Source: Strigops habroptila (lineage: Eukaryota; Chordata; Aves; Psittaciformes; Psittacidae). From it: a stretch of DNA of 64,000 nucleotides. Within the stretch, counting starts at the first letter, position 1. Each line of letters begins with the position of its first letter. Under the pieces are notes generated by a model that ran no database searches, was not told the origin of the DNA, and was given only the letters and a program-made list of their open reading frames with translations. This document shows, one piece after another, positions 1 to 13,800 of the stretch. The position numbers and the translations under genes were made by a program. Location: the NCBI RefSeq assembly GCF_004027225.2, contig NC_044277.2:27108995-27172994 (forward strand). Reading direction: 5' to 3'.

Positions 1-207
1 TATAAATCTTTCAAATGTTTTAATTGGTTACATTTTCACTGGAAAAAAAGGTGTTATGAAGCAACATTTTTTAATTCGTTCCTGACTAATTTACCCAGTG
101 TTGGCTCTCTCAATTTCTAGCCAGTGTGTGACTCAGTATAAAATTTTGTAACCAATGCACATGTGTGTGTATATACCTATGCATGTGCATGTAACAAAAC
201 AGAAGTT

Positions 208-261
208 TAAGAGAACAATATAAGAGAAAATCGTAAGAGAAAATTAGCATAAGAGAAAATC
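208..261 (+). repeat. Short tandem repeat, about 13 bp x 4
   Basis: Units beginning TAAGAGAAAAT (first unit TAAGAGAACAA) start at 208, 221, 234 and 250. The last spacing is three bases longer. Confidence 0.85.
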
Positions 262-1230
262 AGGATATACATTTTCAGTATAATTCTAAGGAGATAGATA
301 AAAATATTTAGTTTTTCTAGATTGGAAAAAAGAAAATATGGCCGTTACCTTATCAAGGACCTTGCAACTTCTACCTGCTTCTTGTAAGTAGCAGGTTAGA
401 ACACATAATGAACTTCCATAGATTACATTTTTGTTAAGTAATGCTTAAATGCATTGCTGAGTTCCCTGTATTCCTATGCCTGCGCAAGAGAACTCAGTGA
501 GAATTTCACTGTCTGTCCGAAGCTGACAGGGATGAACATGTAGCAACTTGGGCTGAGTCTGAAAAGGGGCATATACAGCAGAGTTGTCCTTTATGTGGAA
601 ATCGACCATTTTCTTGCATTTTAAAAATATATTTAGTTTCACCTTGTTAGTATTTTCATAATAATGAATAACCTGTAGTGTTTTGTATGATATTTTCCTC
701 TTAAACTGCACTGCTACATGTCAGTATCAAAATAGCAAAGATTTCAGCATGCTTTTTAAACTGATGGTGACAACAGATTCCATGATGCTGTGGGAAAGAG
801 CCACCTCTGGGTATGTCATTTGACAACAGACAATAATTGCAAGGACAGAGTAAAACAAAAATTTAAACAGAAATTCTGTGACAATCACTTCCTTACAAGA
901 CTGTATTTTTTCATCATTTTTAAGATTAGTGCTTCAGGCCTGTATCTTCCAAGAGACTCAGAACTTTAAATTTTCATTTTAACAGATGAGTTACACTATA
1001 AAAATGGCACCTGTGACTTATATTTATTGCAGTTATGTGTTGCAGACTTTTAGTGCAATTAGACTTTCTTCTTTTCACTCCTGGAGAAGCTCCAAACTAA
1101 TAGAAAATAGGGTGTTAATTTTTCTGGCTTGCACAGTAAGATGGGATTATCAGTGACTGTTCCACATCTGGAATGTTTGCATTAACACTGCCAACTGAGT
1201 TATATGGGTTGGAGGTTTGTTTTTGTTTTG

Positions 1231-1246
1231 TTTTTTTTTTTTTTTT
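1231..1246 (+). repeat. T16 homopolymer within a T/G-rich tract
   Basis: T-rich sequence from about 1215 ending in sixteen T bases. Another T17 run lies at 23435-23451 and an A-rich run at 16093-16116. Confidence 0.9.
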
Positions 1247-4200
1247 AATTGAAAGGCCCAATAACTATGGATTCCAAATGGTCAAATGCTTCTCACTGTC
1301 TGTCAGTGATACGAAAATTTTTACCTGAGTTCTTTGGGAGGTTTTTCTCGCTATTTCTTTGATCGCATTTCTTATTTTCTCTTTGTCATTTGGGTGTTAT
1401 CCCAATATACTGAATGATTTTCTGTGTGTTTGAGATAAGTTTTTGTGTCACGTAAACTGTCTTAAGTGCCTGGTAGGTATTACTGCCTTTCATCACTTCT
1501 TTTTTAATCTGATTTATATTGCACCATTTCTCCCCACTCTTTGATAGAGCAATACAGTTGTCTAGCACATCATTGGACTTTGTCTTATCTCTTGTTTAAA
1601 CCTTCATATTAATCTTCATGCTAACAAACAGCTGTATAATTCTGATGCAAATCCAAATGATGACGAGCTATCACTCCATTCGCATACTTTGGATTTGCTG
1701 TTTTGGTCTTAAGGGAAGTTGTTGAAGAGTTAAATATATTCTGTAGCTTAGGCATAGTAAAAACACAAAGCATCATATAGTTTCATGCATGAAAGAAAAT
1801 TAAGTTATATTAGCTTTAATATCCATAAATGTGCAGAATAAGCCAAGTATGGTATTGGATTGTTTTTCATGCTACCTGAAGGTCATGCTGGAATTGATAG
1901 AACCAGGATAAGAGAGTCTACTGTTGTCAACTGACTGTGAATCCAGAGCTAGTCTTAGGCCCACACTCTGAAGTGATTCATCCTATAAATCTTCAGTTCC
2001 TAAGATGGACACAAATTGTCATTTGTGCAGGAAGGAGGGAATGGGCATGGGAAGTGCTTCAAACTGCAGCCTAGTCCATCAGTGCTGCTCAGCTGTTTGT
2101 GTGCAGATAGCAAGCAAGTCAAGCCTGAGCTACAGCAAATGGCTGACATCTCTCAGAGCCCACCAGAATCTCATTCATCTCTCCCTGAAGACACAGGCAA
2201 AGGGGCATAGTTAGCATGGTCACACTGAACAAATTTGTCTGGATAGCCTTAGATATTTAAGAGTGTGAACACAAGTTCCTGCTGTTTGAGAGGTATGAGG
2301 AAGAACAAGAAAAGTAGCTCATTGCCTCATGTTCCCTTATCCTACAATTCAACATTAAGTTAATGATGCTCATAGTAGAGAATCTGTGATCTGGACTTCC
2401 ACTGTAAGATATTGTTAGAGATCTTTTTTTTAATATATTTGTGGGTATATATACACACCAGCATGAAGACTAATTTACTAACAAAAGAGTAATATAAATT
2501 CTAGTATTTCTAGAAAAAGTTAGTTGTCTGAGGACTTACAACTTTAAAGTCCTAATTCGTTTCTTAGTCTATTGTTTCTCTTGCTTATTCTTAAATTGCA
2601 TATAATCGATGCCTAGTACATCCTGTTCCTTACTTAGAAAATATCTAGAAAGTTGTTTTCAGAAAAGCATCAATCAACACTGATGCTGTCCTTTTCACAG
2701 TCTGAAAACCAGTTCTGCTAACAACACAATCATGTACGCTGCAGCTCCTGCTCATTTCTTTCTGAGCTAACAGTATCCACAGACTGTAGCAATAGCAGCT
2801 GCATATCTTCCCTGGCACAGAATGATTTAGGGTGGAGAGCAGATTCTTTCCCCTTCAAATCACTTCAGCAAATTCTTGGCAGAAAGCCAGCTGATTTGTT
2901 TTGTGCAAGTAGGGAGGTTTGATTTATCCGTACAGAAAAAGTAGTCATGCGCTCTGCTGAATTGTATGAATTCAGTTTCTGTGTCCCAGACCAGTTAACT
3001 TTGATATTCTGCTCACAACAAAATTTTTTTAATGCAATTACTAAAAATTACAGAAAGATGCAAATTTGAAACAATATAGCCCTATTACTTTCTTCATTGC
3101 AATTTGTGAAATAGTTTGTGATATAAGTGTGAACTGGAAAATGTTGGTCAGATTAGACTGGGAAATACAAATTAAGAATTGCAAGATAATAAAAGCAGTG
3201 CAAGGAAGCAACTACACATGACAAAATTAAATTGCAATCCACAAATCTTACAGTTCAGTTTGTTTTTTTTGCTTCTGAATTACTAGATCTATTAAACAAA
3301 GAAGCCTCAACATAGAAATATGATTTGTATTGTTTTCTTATATACTTATTTCTTTCAAGACAGTTTGTCTAAATTCCTAATAAATTATTTCTAAAGGAAA
3401 GTCTATGAAAAGTATTTTTTAAAGTAATAATGTAAGATTCTCTGTGATTCGCCATAAAGCAAAATATTAAAAATCTTCTCAATTCTCTATTAAATGAATA
3501 TGGGATGTTCTGGGATATAACCCTTTGGCTACATTTACAATGTAAGAAGTGTGGGTTTAGCTGTAAAAATGGTAACTTTTTTTCTATTTTTCCTGTATGA
3601 ATGCATGTGTATATTATAGAGATACATTTAATCTCAGTTCTTAAAACCATGATGCCTGATGTTTTCCATAATTCTGTGTTGAAATGAGATATATTTTATT
3701 CTTCTGTCTACTCAGCAGGAAATTGATTTTATTTCTGTATCATATTACTGGAAGCATAGTCAGCTGAAGATTGAGATTTGCTGTTGTGCAACCTGAAACT
3801 AGGGAGTCATGCAGAAAATCAACGTATGGCCCATTTCAAAGATAAAAGGGCAGATTTTTTGAATGGAGTAGGAAGGCAGAATGTTGATACAGCTTTCAAA
3901 ATCCTTCCTTTTTCTTCAGCAGAATTAATCTTGTTCTGCTACAATCTGTCTTCAACTGTTTGCTGTATTTTTAGTTACCAATCTTAGCCAGGTCCTCAAA
4001 TAGCTCAGAGCTGGTGTTGTTTGTGTCTGATGTAAAACTGATACAGACTTGGCTGGTATTTTCATTCATGTTTCATAATGTTTCCCAGTGCATACATGAA
4101 GACAGTGTCTTTGGTGTGCTAGGAGGAGATATTTGTATTGCTGTGGAGTAGATCAGATACCCATTGTTTGAGACTAATGGTGCTCCTCACGTGACTATCA

Positions 4201-4547
4201 AAGAATAAGTGAAAACATTTTCATTAAAATGAAGTTACTTGTTTACATCGAGCTGCAGAGAGCTGTCACAGTTAGAGAGATTCAGGAAGCTGTTTCTTGA
4301 GATTCCTTAGGGGAAATCTCAGGGTAACCCTAAAGTTTCTCTCTTATTTGTGTTTTAAGTCCATCATATAATCTTGTATGCCATGAAGAAGGCCCTACGT
4401 GTGTGATAGAAGTAGTGGTTTAGTTGGCCCTTTGAGAAAACAGTTAATTCAAAATTAAGCCATTAAAAAGCTTTTTCAAACATCATTAATGTAAAGCTTA
4501 CTTCCACAAAAGAGAAAGAATATGTATGTAAGACCTTACAGGAAGTT

Positions 4548-4553
4548 TTTATT
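4548..4553 (-). terminator. Likely ATP6V0D2 poly(A) signal (AATAAA)
   Basis: A canonical AATAAA on the minus strand lies about 176 nt after the stop codon, followed within 20-50 nt by a T-rich stretch of the downstream-element type (TCTTTCTCTTTTGTGG). It is the first canonical hexamer after the stop. The true 3' UTR could be longer if more distal signals are also used. Confidence 0.6.
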
Positions 4554-4728
4554 GATCAGTTAAATTAAAATGGGGAGAGTGGGAAACAAATCTACTGACA
4601 AAAACTATGAAGGAGGATCATTAATATAATTTAAAACATCTGATAACAGTTAACTTTTGAAATAAGATTTTTCTTTCCTACGAAATAATGCATGTTCTCA
4701 AGCATTGTAGGATTATCAATTCTCAAAT

Positions 4729-4890
4729 TTAGAAAATTGGAATGTAGTTGTTAATTTTGGTTCTGTGCCTCTGAGAAATGCATTCAGCAATCCACACAAT
4801 ATTCCTGCATTCTTGTTCCTTTAACTTTACGTAGGCATAAAATACTCCAAAATGAAACTGGTTGTTGAATGCAAGCACATTCAGCTTTAC
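4729..4890 (-). CDS. ATP6V0D2: ATP6V0D2 terminal coding exon 8 (residues 299-351, stop)
   Basis: Acceptor CCACAG ends at 4891. The exon encodes [40 protein letters not shown] and [13 protein letters not shown], then a stop codon. [14 protein letters not shown] and [14 protein letters not shown] are nearly invariant in vertebrate d proteins. [10 protein letters not shown] is d2-like, while ECRNIVW and the last residue Phe resemble d1. The open frame also runs upstream into intron 7 (to 4992), which is not exonic. Confidence 0.96.
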   Translation of the reverse strand, partial: VKLNVLAFNNQFHFGVFYAYVKLKEQECRNIVWIAECISQRHRTKINNYIPIF

Positions 4891-7800
4891 CTGTGGAAAA
4901 GTTGAAACAAGTGTTATGATAAATGTTAAAGAAGGCAAATGTGATTTTTCTATGATAGCTTTTATGATCAGGATTTCTATGTAGCTTTGCAACCATGACT
5001 AGATTTAGGAGTGTCTTGAATATAAATATAATTGAAATGTCATCTGTGGATTAATTTTGGTAATAGACTACAGCGACATCACAGGTAAGTAAAAGACAGT
5101 GGTGAAATACCTGCTTCAGTAGACTCTTCAAAAGAAATTTTGTTAAGCGGTTTATATGAGATGGCTTTTGGATAGGCCATCTGGGTCGGCAGTTCTGTAA
5201 CTAGTCTTCAGAAGAAAGTCCTGGGATTTATTTTATTTAAAAAGGTAAATCCTTCTATTATGATTCAGCCAATTGTTGACAGCCATAGAAATACTGAGTT
5301 CTTGAATATAAAGCCAAAGGATGTGGTATAGTAGAATCAAAAGCCTAGCACCTGATTCTTGTTTTAAATGTTAATCCAGGTAACTTTCATTTTGGTATTT
5401 TGTGGTTAGAAGCTCTTACCTCATGTTCAAAAAATGCATCTTCCAGTGTCTTTTCTCCAGTGCCACTCCCTACACCTTCAAACACAGCCTTGTATTCCTA
5501 AAAGCATAAACAACCACCCAATGGAAATGAGGTACTTTTGCATTCTGTGCAGCACAGATACCTTACATTACTTTATCAATTAATCTGTTTTAAGTAATCT
5601 TCCTGTACAGAAGAACTCATGCACAGATTACAGTTCTACATAAATCAAAAGTTAAAAGCATATAGTCAGCAAAAGAAAGAAAAATCATGTTTGTTCTTGT
5701 ATTTCTTACTGTCATTTCCTACAACTTAATTTACTGAAGGCACTAAAAGAGACTTATTGTAGAATGACACATGACCTTTCACTCTCTTGGACAGAGAGCA
5801 CTGAACTTCTTGTACAAATACTATCTGTCAGAGCCAGAGCTGTAAATGGAGCCAAAAACCTGGACTCTGATCCTCACACGGCTGCTCATTTTATTTCCAG
5901 TAGCCAGCTGGATTTGCTTTATCTGTGTTAATAGTGTATCTAAATCCATTAGTCTGATATGTCATCCTGGAATATTCTGCACAGATATATTTGACTTTCA
6001 TTTCTTACGTGTTATATTTCTGTGTAACTTGCTTTTCTGTGCATTTGTGTAGTTTTTAGTTTTTCCTATAAAGTTGCAGTGCAGTATAAGTCTAGTACAG
6101 TGGTTCTGAAATTCATGTGTGTATCATATCACATGAATAGACTTTCTCTGTACCACATTGACGTGGTGGCATATGCTTCTAACATTCTGCTTATACACAG
6201 GAACAGATGTGCATCTCCAGCTTTGTTTCTTCTGTGGAAAAAGCAGACGACCAGATATAATTTTGTTTTGTGTACTTACATGGAGGTAGCTTAAATAATA
6301 TAGGCAGTCAGAGTACCACAGTTAATTCAGTGTTGCATATTGATTAATCTTCAATAACAGCACTAGTTGCATCAATATTAACAACTTCATCTACTTCTAT
6401 AATTCAATCAGTGATTTAGAGAAAACTTTTCAGAAAGGCATTTTTTACAGCACCCTAGCAGTAAATCAGGTTTGCACTGATCTGTGACATGAATTACTTG
6501 GTCAGCTCACTTTAGAAAGACTAACGCATTTCCTCCAAAATCTTGGAAGTAGCAGCTGTGAAGTAAAACTCAATTTGGGAAGGTTAATGAAGTAAGAAAC
6601 GTTTTGTTTATTAGAATGTGATTTGGTCTTATTTAAACATCACTGTAAGAAGAACTTTGTATCACACTAAGGTAATAGTATATCTTATGTCTTCGTATCA
6701 AAGGCCTTTGATTCCATATATGTCTTTATGGGATCTTTGTTATCTTCGTTGATTTTTTTTTCTGTCTCAAATATGCTTTTAAGTTATGTGAATACTCTGA
6801 AATTTTGCTGATGTCAAAAGATGTTAAGTATTTGTATTTTGGCTTTGAAATTATATTACATACTGCATAGTAATCTGCAACACACTTCACTTGCTCGTAG
6901 TCATCTGCATTGGCCAACAGGTGTAAGCCTTCTGGATACAGTTTCCCACAGGTTGGATACAGCTTCTCTCGGTCATCTTTACTCAGCTCAGTGCCAAATG
7001 AATTAATGGTGATGATAAAGGCACGTCTGTCTGCCTCAAACTTAATATGCAAAACAAAGAACAAAGAGGTGTTATTAGAGATCTCATTCTAAATTAAGGT
7101 GGGATATGGGGGGAATCAGTAAGCTGAACTATGGAAACTTTAAAAAAAAAGTGGACTTCAGAGCATTAGAAACATACCTTATTTTAAAAATCGTAAATCC
7201 TTATTTGCAAATACATGTTAAATTTTAACTAGAAAATCAAACAGTGTTTTGCAAGCACAGCTTTTATCCTGTTCACTGAAAATATAATATCTGTTACTTC
7301 CTCGTTTCCTGGTTTAGTTATCCAGATGTTGACAACAGAAAATCTTGTCACACACCCTTCTGAAGTTATGAAATATTACTCTTATAAATAATACAGGAAA
7401 GTACCAAGAATCAGTAGTACTGGATTAACTCAAAGTGCTGTTAAGAGTAAAGGCTGAATGGAAATTCTGAAGAAAAAAAAAAAAGCTTCTGAATCCACAT
7501 ATTTAAAATGATAGTTTAATACTGTGGAGGGGGCCATTTAGTTGCCAAGTTAAAGCTTTCAAGTGTTTCAAATACCAGTTAATTTTTAACACATAGAATC
7601 AAAGGCTATATTTCTTCTCCCAGCTTTAGGTGCCTGTAGTATCTGTATTTTCCCTGCAGCAGTAAGCTGAAAGTCATTCTGATGTCTAGATCTCAGGTTT
7701 TTCTTTTGTACAAGGCAAAATTTCAGTTGTCATTGTTACAGTATGAATTAAAAATATAATGGTAAATAAAAATAATCTCAATTCTGTCTGATTTAAATCT

Positions 7801-10800
7801 ATTCTTTTGAGATCTAAATTGACTATGGTTGTATTTCTTTATTACCTACTTTCATGTTGTAAGAACAGCAGAGCCCTTGCTAATTGTAGAGATTACGCAG
7901 AAGGATCTTCAAAGGAAGCATATACAGTATATCCACATTTTAGGCAGCTTGCAAAATTTCTTATGCTGTAAAATTTTGAACTGTTTTAAGCAGAAAGGTG
8001 CTCTTTTCTGTTGCATAATAAGACTGCAGTTGCAACACAGTTCTACGACTTCAGCAGTTAAGCACATATTCGTAGACCCTACTCCTGTGTACTGGAACAC
8101 ACTATAACAGGGACTCAGCTGAACCTCTGGCACTGACTTCAGAGTAAGGAAAATGAGTAAACAATAGAGAAATAATGAGAAGAAAATAAGTGTGCTTGAA
8201 AGGATTTCTAGCTAATAAATAACAGGGCCAAATTTCACTTGCCTTATTAATATGAACAGGCATATCAGCCCCAGTGAAATTGTTTGGAAGGACAAATGCT
8301 TTGGTTTTTTCAACTTGTTAAAGCCATGTAGAATTTAGTTGTTAGATTTGTAATTTGTTGGAAAAAAAGCATGCTCAAATGCAATCGCAGCTAATGCTGG
8401 CAGGTTTGGGGCTTACTTCTGGTGGCTCCCAGTTTGAGAAAATTTGCAGGATCAGCCCCATCCATACAGATATATGAATTCGTCAAATTACTGGCACATG
8501 AAGTTCTCCATAGTGAGTAAGGCCATGAGGCAATTACTGGGTGACTTGGGCTATTTGATTGCTGGAGGTAGAGGTGGAGTCACAGGATGACCATTTCCTA
8601 AGTGCTTTAGTTTCCATATGGGAAACTGAAATAGCATGTCTGCTACTTGAGAATTAGCACGAGGTTCTGAAGTTTCTTGCACATTCAGGGTTAAACATGC
8701 AACATGGTGCACATTCCCCACTCTTCCATGGTGCAAGAGAGATCAGCAGTACTTTTAATGTGGAAGGTTGGCACTATGACTGGTGGTCAAGGCATTGGGG
8801 AGCTAAATACCTCAGCCTCATTCTGGGAGGGTCAGGTTGATAGTCTTACATATAAGATTACAAAATAAATAGCGAGCATTCTTTTTAATAATTAAACTTT
8901 GGCTTTTTGTGAATACAACCATTAGCAATCTGCTCCATGTAAGTCTTCAGATTATTAAAATGTTATAGAAAAAGAAATCATTTACAAAAAGTTTATCCTC
9001 ATAGCTGATTCATGTTACATAAGGATTTTAAAGCAGCTTATCATAGGCCAAACTGTTTTACAACATTCTTAAACCAAAGTTGGTAAATAATCTGCTCTCA
9101 GCAGAATTTCTAGCTAAAAATGAGCTTTCTGAAAAATCTTGAATCAACTGTGGAAAAAAGTCTTTACCTCTGCAGCCAATCTCTTGATTTTCATTTTCTC
9201 AGAAAAGAATATTCAAAATTCTTAATTTCTGGTCAGTTTAACGTGATTAAGAATATTTTTGAACATAAACGGAAACATTATGACCTGGTTAAGTAAAAAA
9301 TGAAATTGCAATCCCCTGGTTTCATAAAATGTAATTTAGGCTCATTCTTCCTTCAGGAGTGAGTTCCCAGGATTATCATCTCTCCCTGATAATGCAGACT
9401 TTTAGTACGATGTCATCAGAGTGCAGGGAATTTTGTTCAGTTTCCAGGGTGTAAGTTTTGCTTATCCAGAACAAAAAAAACCACTCCTGGGAGCAAATGG
9501 GTGATCTGGTTCTCAAACCACATGTGATAAACCCCATGAGGGTAAAAAAAATAGATGAATGCTGAGAACTCAGTTTTAGGAATTTTTAGGAATTTCTGCA
9601 TCTTTTGTTACAATAACAGATACAAAAGTATCAGTCACTATCCTGCAGGTATGATTTGGGGAGGAGGATGTTAGGAATTTTGTATGTCATAGAAGAAAAA
9701 AAACTGTCCTGATTAGAGACAAAAATAAAACGTGGAATGTTGGACTTTTCCGTATGACACTAGTTTCAAAGGTTACTCAACTATAACTTCAACCATTAAT
9801 AGGAGAGTAAACAAACATAATAGTGCCATGAAGCTTAAAGATTATTGATTAGTAAATATATAGTAATGCCAGACCTTAGCTATCTCAAATTCAATTTTGA
9901 GCTAGGAGGTGTAATAATAATACATTTTTATATTTTGTGTTTTTTTAGTTTTTCTGCATAATACAGACAAATGTTAAGGGGCAACAGTTTGAGCTTAGTG
10001 AACAATTTATTCTGTTCTGCTACCCATTATAGAAAAATATTAACTGAGGCCAACTCCTCCCTGGTAATGGACTAGCTGCATCTCTAGTCAAGGGATAAAA
10101 GTCATCCTAGAATAAAATCTCCATTACATCTTAGAAAAACAGTTATTATTCAGAGGAGAATCAAACATTTGACCAGTAACATTGCAAATGGAAAGAGAAG
10201 AAGCAGGAAAAACAAAGTAACCTAATAATCAAAGCATTGTGGAGTACTTTCATGTACAAAGACTGAATTTTTCTTACCTCAAGAATAGGTCTCATTATTT
10301 CTGCTGTAGAACCACCTTGTTTTTCACAAAATTTATAAAATGCCTCAAGATAAGACTACATGAAAGAAGAAGAGAAATATTTTAGATTCTGCTTAAGACC
10401 TGGACCAGCAGAGCACATAGTCATGAACCTAATTTTTATATATTTCAATTAAATTTGATAATTCTACCTATGAATTTAAATTCAAGTATGTGCTTAATTA
10501 ATTTGCTGGATTGAAAGTTGAAATATTGAAATGCAGCTGTCTAGTTATTACAATATAGGCTCAAATGTTTTCAAAAATTGCTATAGAACAAATACTATGT
10601 TTTCTTTGCTCTCTAAAGAAGGAACACTCAAGCTCCATTGAGCTTCCACTGCATAATAAGCAGATGGCTGAAGGAAACCCTGCATTTATACTGTGGAGGA
10701 GGAGATTTGGGAATATGCCACAGCTGTTGGGCCAGCGCTATGAGGATGCACAAACTAATCCCTACTGCTCTACCCTAAACCCCGGATTAGGACAAAACAG

Positions 10801-13800
10801 CAAAGAAAGCTTCTGTAATACTGGTCTGCAGAGCCCTCTGGTCTATTAAGGGTTCTGGCCTTCATACCCATTTCAAAACACCTGCCAGGAAGGACCCTAA
10901 ATATCTCAGAGATGCTGTACCCCCTGCCTCTCCATCCCCCAAAATACCGTCTTAGCAAACATTTATGTTATCAAAATGTATTTGCTACAACATCACACAA
11001 TCTTGTTAAAAGAAACTGTCACTAACTATGCAATTAAGTGAATTTTAAATAGGGACATCTCAAGGGGGATCTGCTGCATGGGATTATGCATTAGGTTCTG
11101 CATAGGGCTATCTGATAGTAGAGCTGAAATACAACTAATCAGTGGCAGACGAAGCAGAGGAGAAAGGCTATATTAATAATTTAGAAGTGTTTACAGAATG
11201 ATCCCACTGATACTTAGAAGAGTGAGAAGAAAAAAAAATAAATTATTGTGTAAATGTATGGTCATCCATACAGGATATGAGAATCAAATCTACATGTTAT
11301 CAAATGGAAAAAGTGTCTATTGTAGTAGTACTGTGAAAGAATTCAAATACTTGGGCATAACTGATGTTGTTTTGAATGAGAGGAAGTAACAGAATATTTA
11401 AGAATCAAATACTGGCTTGGGAATTTATAAATATCATTTGTAAGGCAAACAGAAGATTTTTTTTTTCGTTCCTCCTACTCCAATCAGATCACTGTAAGAA
11501 TACTTCCTGCAGCGTGGGGTATCCATTGTGAAAACAAGATAACAAAATCATTTGGAGAGAATGTGCTGGGATGAACCTATAGCAAAATGAAATATGGATA
11601 GCCTTTAAAGAGACCATCCTACGAGTATTGACCTGTGTGCCAACATCTGTAAAGTACATTGAAAAATGCACAGTACATGTTAGATGCATATCTTTAGAGC
11701 AGTGTTCTATAGCAATGCCAAAGATAATTTAAAAAGGAAGAAAATTATACAAAAACCTTAAGTAAAAAAAGCTAGACTCGAAGCAATCAGAGCTTTTCAA
11801 ATCACATTTACCTTTTACAAATAAAAATCAATGTTAGCCAAAATCCTGTCTAGGTTCACTTAGGAGCTAACAGTTCTCTGGCATTCAGTCGATAACTGAG
11901 TTATTCGTAAACAAATGGATCTGGATATTAGCCTGACATCTACAGCATTTTCTTTAATAAGGTATTAAATTAGAAATTGGATGCAGACTTAAAATTTGAA
12001 AACACTCCAAACAGTGGCGTAGAAATGAGAGGAGCTGGATTTGACTCCTGGACTTGTCATCAGCCAGGTGACCTTAGACAGCTTGCTTTATCCCACCATG
12101 CTTCTGTTTCCCCATCCATAAAACAGGATTAACGATACTGATCTCCTCTTCTGAGACACTTTGAAAAGCCCCAGATATTATTATTATGTTGCAAGAACTT
12201 GCCTTGTACAGTTTGTTGCGCATTATTTCAATGTTCATTTCATCCAGGTCATTTTCAGACAAGCAGTCTTGAAAGAAAGCAGCTGAAAGCAGAGTTTATT
12301 ATATTGCAGTATAAATCTACATGCTAATAATAAGCATCTCTTGTCTATTGCCATTCAGCAGTGTATGAGTAAGGATCTGAGGTTTCTGTTGTACAAGACT
12401 GATATAGCGGACAGGAAGAAAAATCCTCTTGATTTTCCCGTTATCATCCTACTCCCCACTTTTTAATGTGAATCTGCTGTGAGGGGAATCAATCATGCTG
12501 CAGCTAAAGCCCACATCTCCAGAGCAAATCAGATGGAAAATGCTAATGAAAGCCCTAATCTTCTCTGAAGTGTGTGGTCTGGGCATCAGGAGATTTTCTA
12601 GTGAGGCACATGAAAGATAATTTTTGTCTTAAATCATGCAGGTATTCTGCAATTGTTAAGGAAAATCCTCTTTCCCATTTTCCCTCTTTGGGTATGTCTG
12701 TAGTGGAGGAAAGGAAACAGGTTGCAACTAGTAAGGGGCAAAAGCTTTGACCTTGACCATTTGTGCTTCTATGTCCTCTGCAGAACTAGCTAGAGAGAAA
12801 GCTTTTGAACAGCGAGGCAGATGATGAAGTCCATTTGTGCAGTTGGACTGCATAAAAATACTGTCTTTATAATCGACAAAAGCATGACAATCCCTCACTG
12901 CTCCTAAGCTGTGCCACTGGAGCAGACCATTGCTGCATGGCAGAGAGTGTTGTCTCAAACAGTGGCAATGGAAGATGGTATTTAGAGAGAGCATGTGAGC
13001 CTGGCTGTGTTTTGTGGTCTTCTCCCTTCCTATTGTTCCAGCATCCAGGTTTTGGATGAAGAACATTAGAGGGTGTAGATTTGACAGTGCCCTGCATGGT
13101 ATCTTTGTAGATACATTGCCCGTGAATTCATCCCATCTTTTTAAAGATCTGATACTAGTCTCTGCTTTTACAAATTTGTTTAGCAAAAAAAAAAAAAAAA
13201 AGAAAAGAAAAAATCTGGAAATTTTCTACCAGATGTGTAAAAAGTGTTTTGTAAAACCAGTTTTCTGCTGGGATTTGTTCTTCTAAAGGATTTGGTAAGC
13301 AACAGTTCATAGCTCACTGTGGTCAAACTGCTGCCCTCAGAACTTTGTAAACACTGTTGATATCTCTTTCCAGCCTTGTCCTCACCAAATTGAGTCCAGC
13401 TTTTTTAGTCTGTCCACACGTCAGCGCTATCCCCTTGTTCATTTAGCTGCCCTGCTCTGTACCTCCTCTGATTTCTCTGTATGGGCTGTTGGTGCCCAGG
13501 CGCTGGCAGCTAGGGGCTGCAGGGTGGCCTTTGTGTGGAGGCTGGGTCTGTCCTGTGCTAGACACAGCCAATTCCAGACAGTTCCACCCACTGGGCCCAC
13601 CACAGGGGACATCTAAGCTCCTCAGCCTAGTGGGAAGTTCCTCTGGGAAAACATATTTACGTAAGGGCAAAAAATGCAGGACGTAGAGAGGAGGCGGGAA
13701 AGAAAAACTGAGAAACAGCAGAGGGAACACCAGGGTCAAAGGAGGAGGAGTTGCACCATGGCCCTGCTGCTTGTGGAGGACCTGTGCTGGAGCAGATACT

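Larger units (their letters stand above)
1..4500. other. Intergenic DNA downstream of ATP6V0D2
   Basis: AT-rich sequence in which open frames stay under about 95 codons and show no recognisable family. Apart from the short tandem repeat near 208 and the T-rich tract near 1231, I see no gene, interspersed repeat or conserved-looking motif. Confidence 0.6.

Noticed and set aside
6726..7064. 112-codon single-exon reading of the exon 6 region
   Set aside because: Only 7040-6864 matches the family. The extensions are intron readthrough past good splice sites.
12728..13186. Longest simple open frame in the window (152 codons, minus, in intron 3)
   Set aside because: It lies wholly inside intron 3, starts beside an A/T homopolymer, matches no family I know and has an overlapping open frame on the same strand. 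Length alone is compatible with chance in 64 kb.
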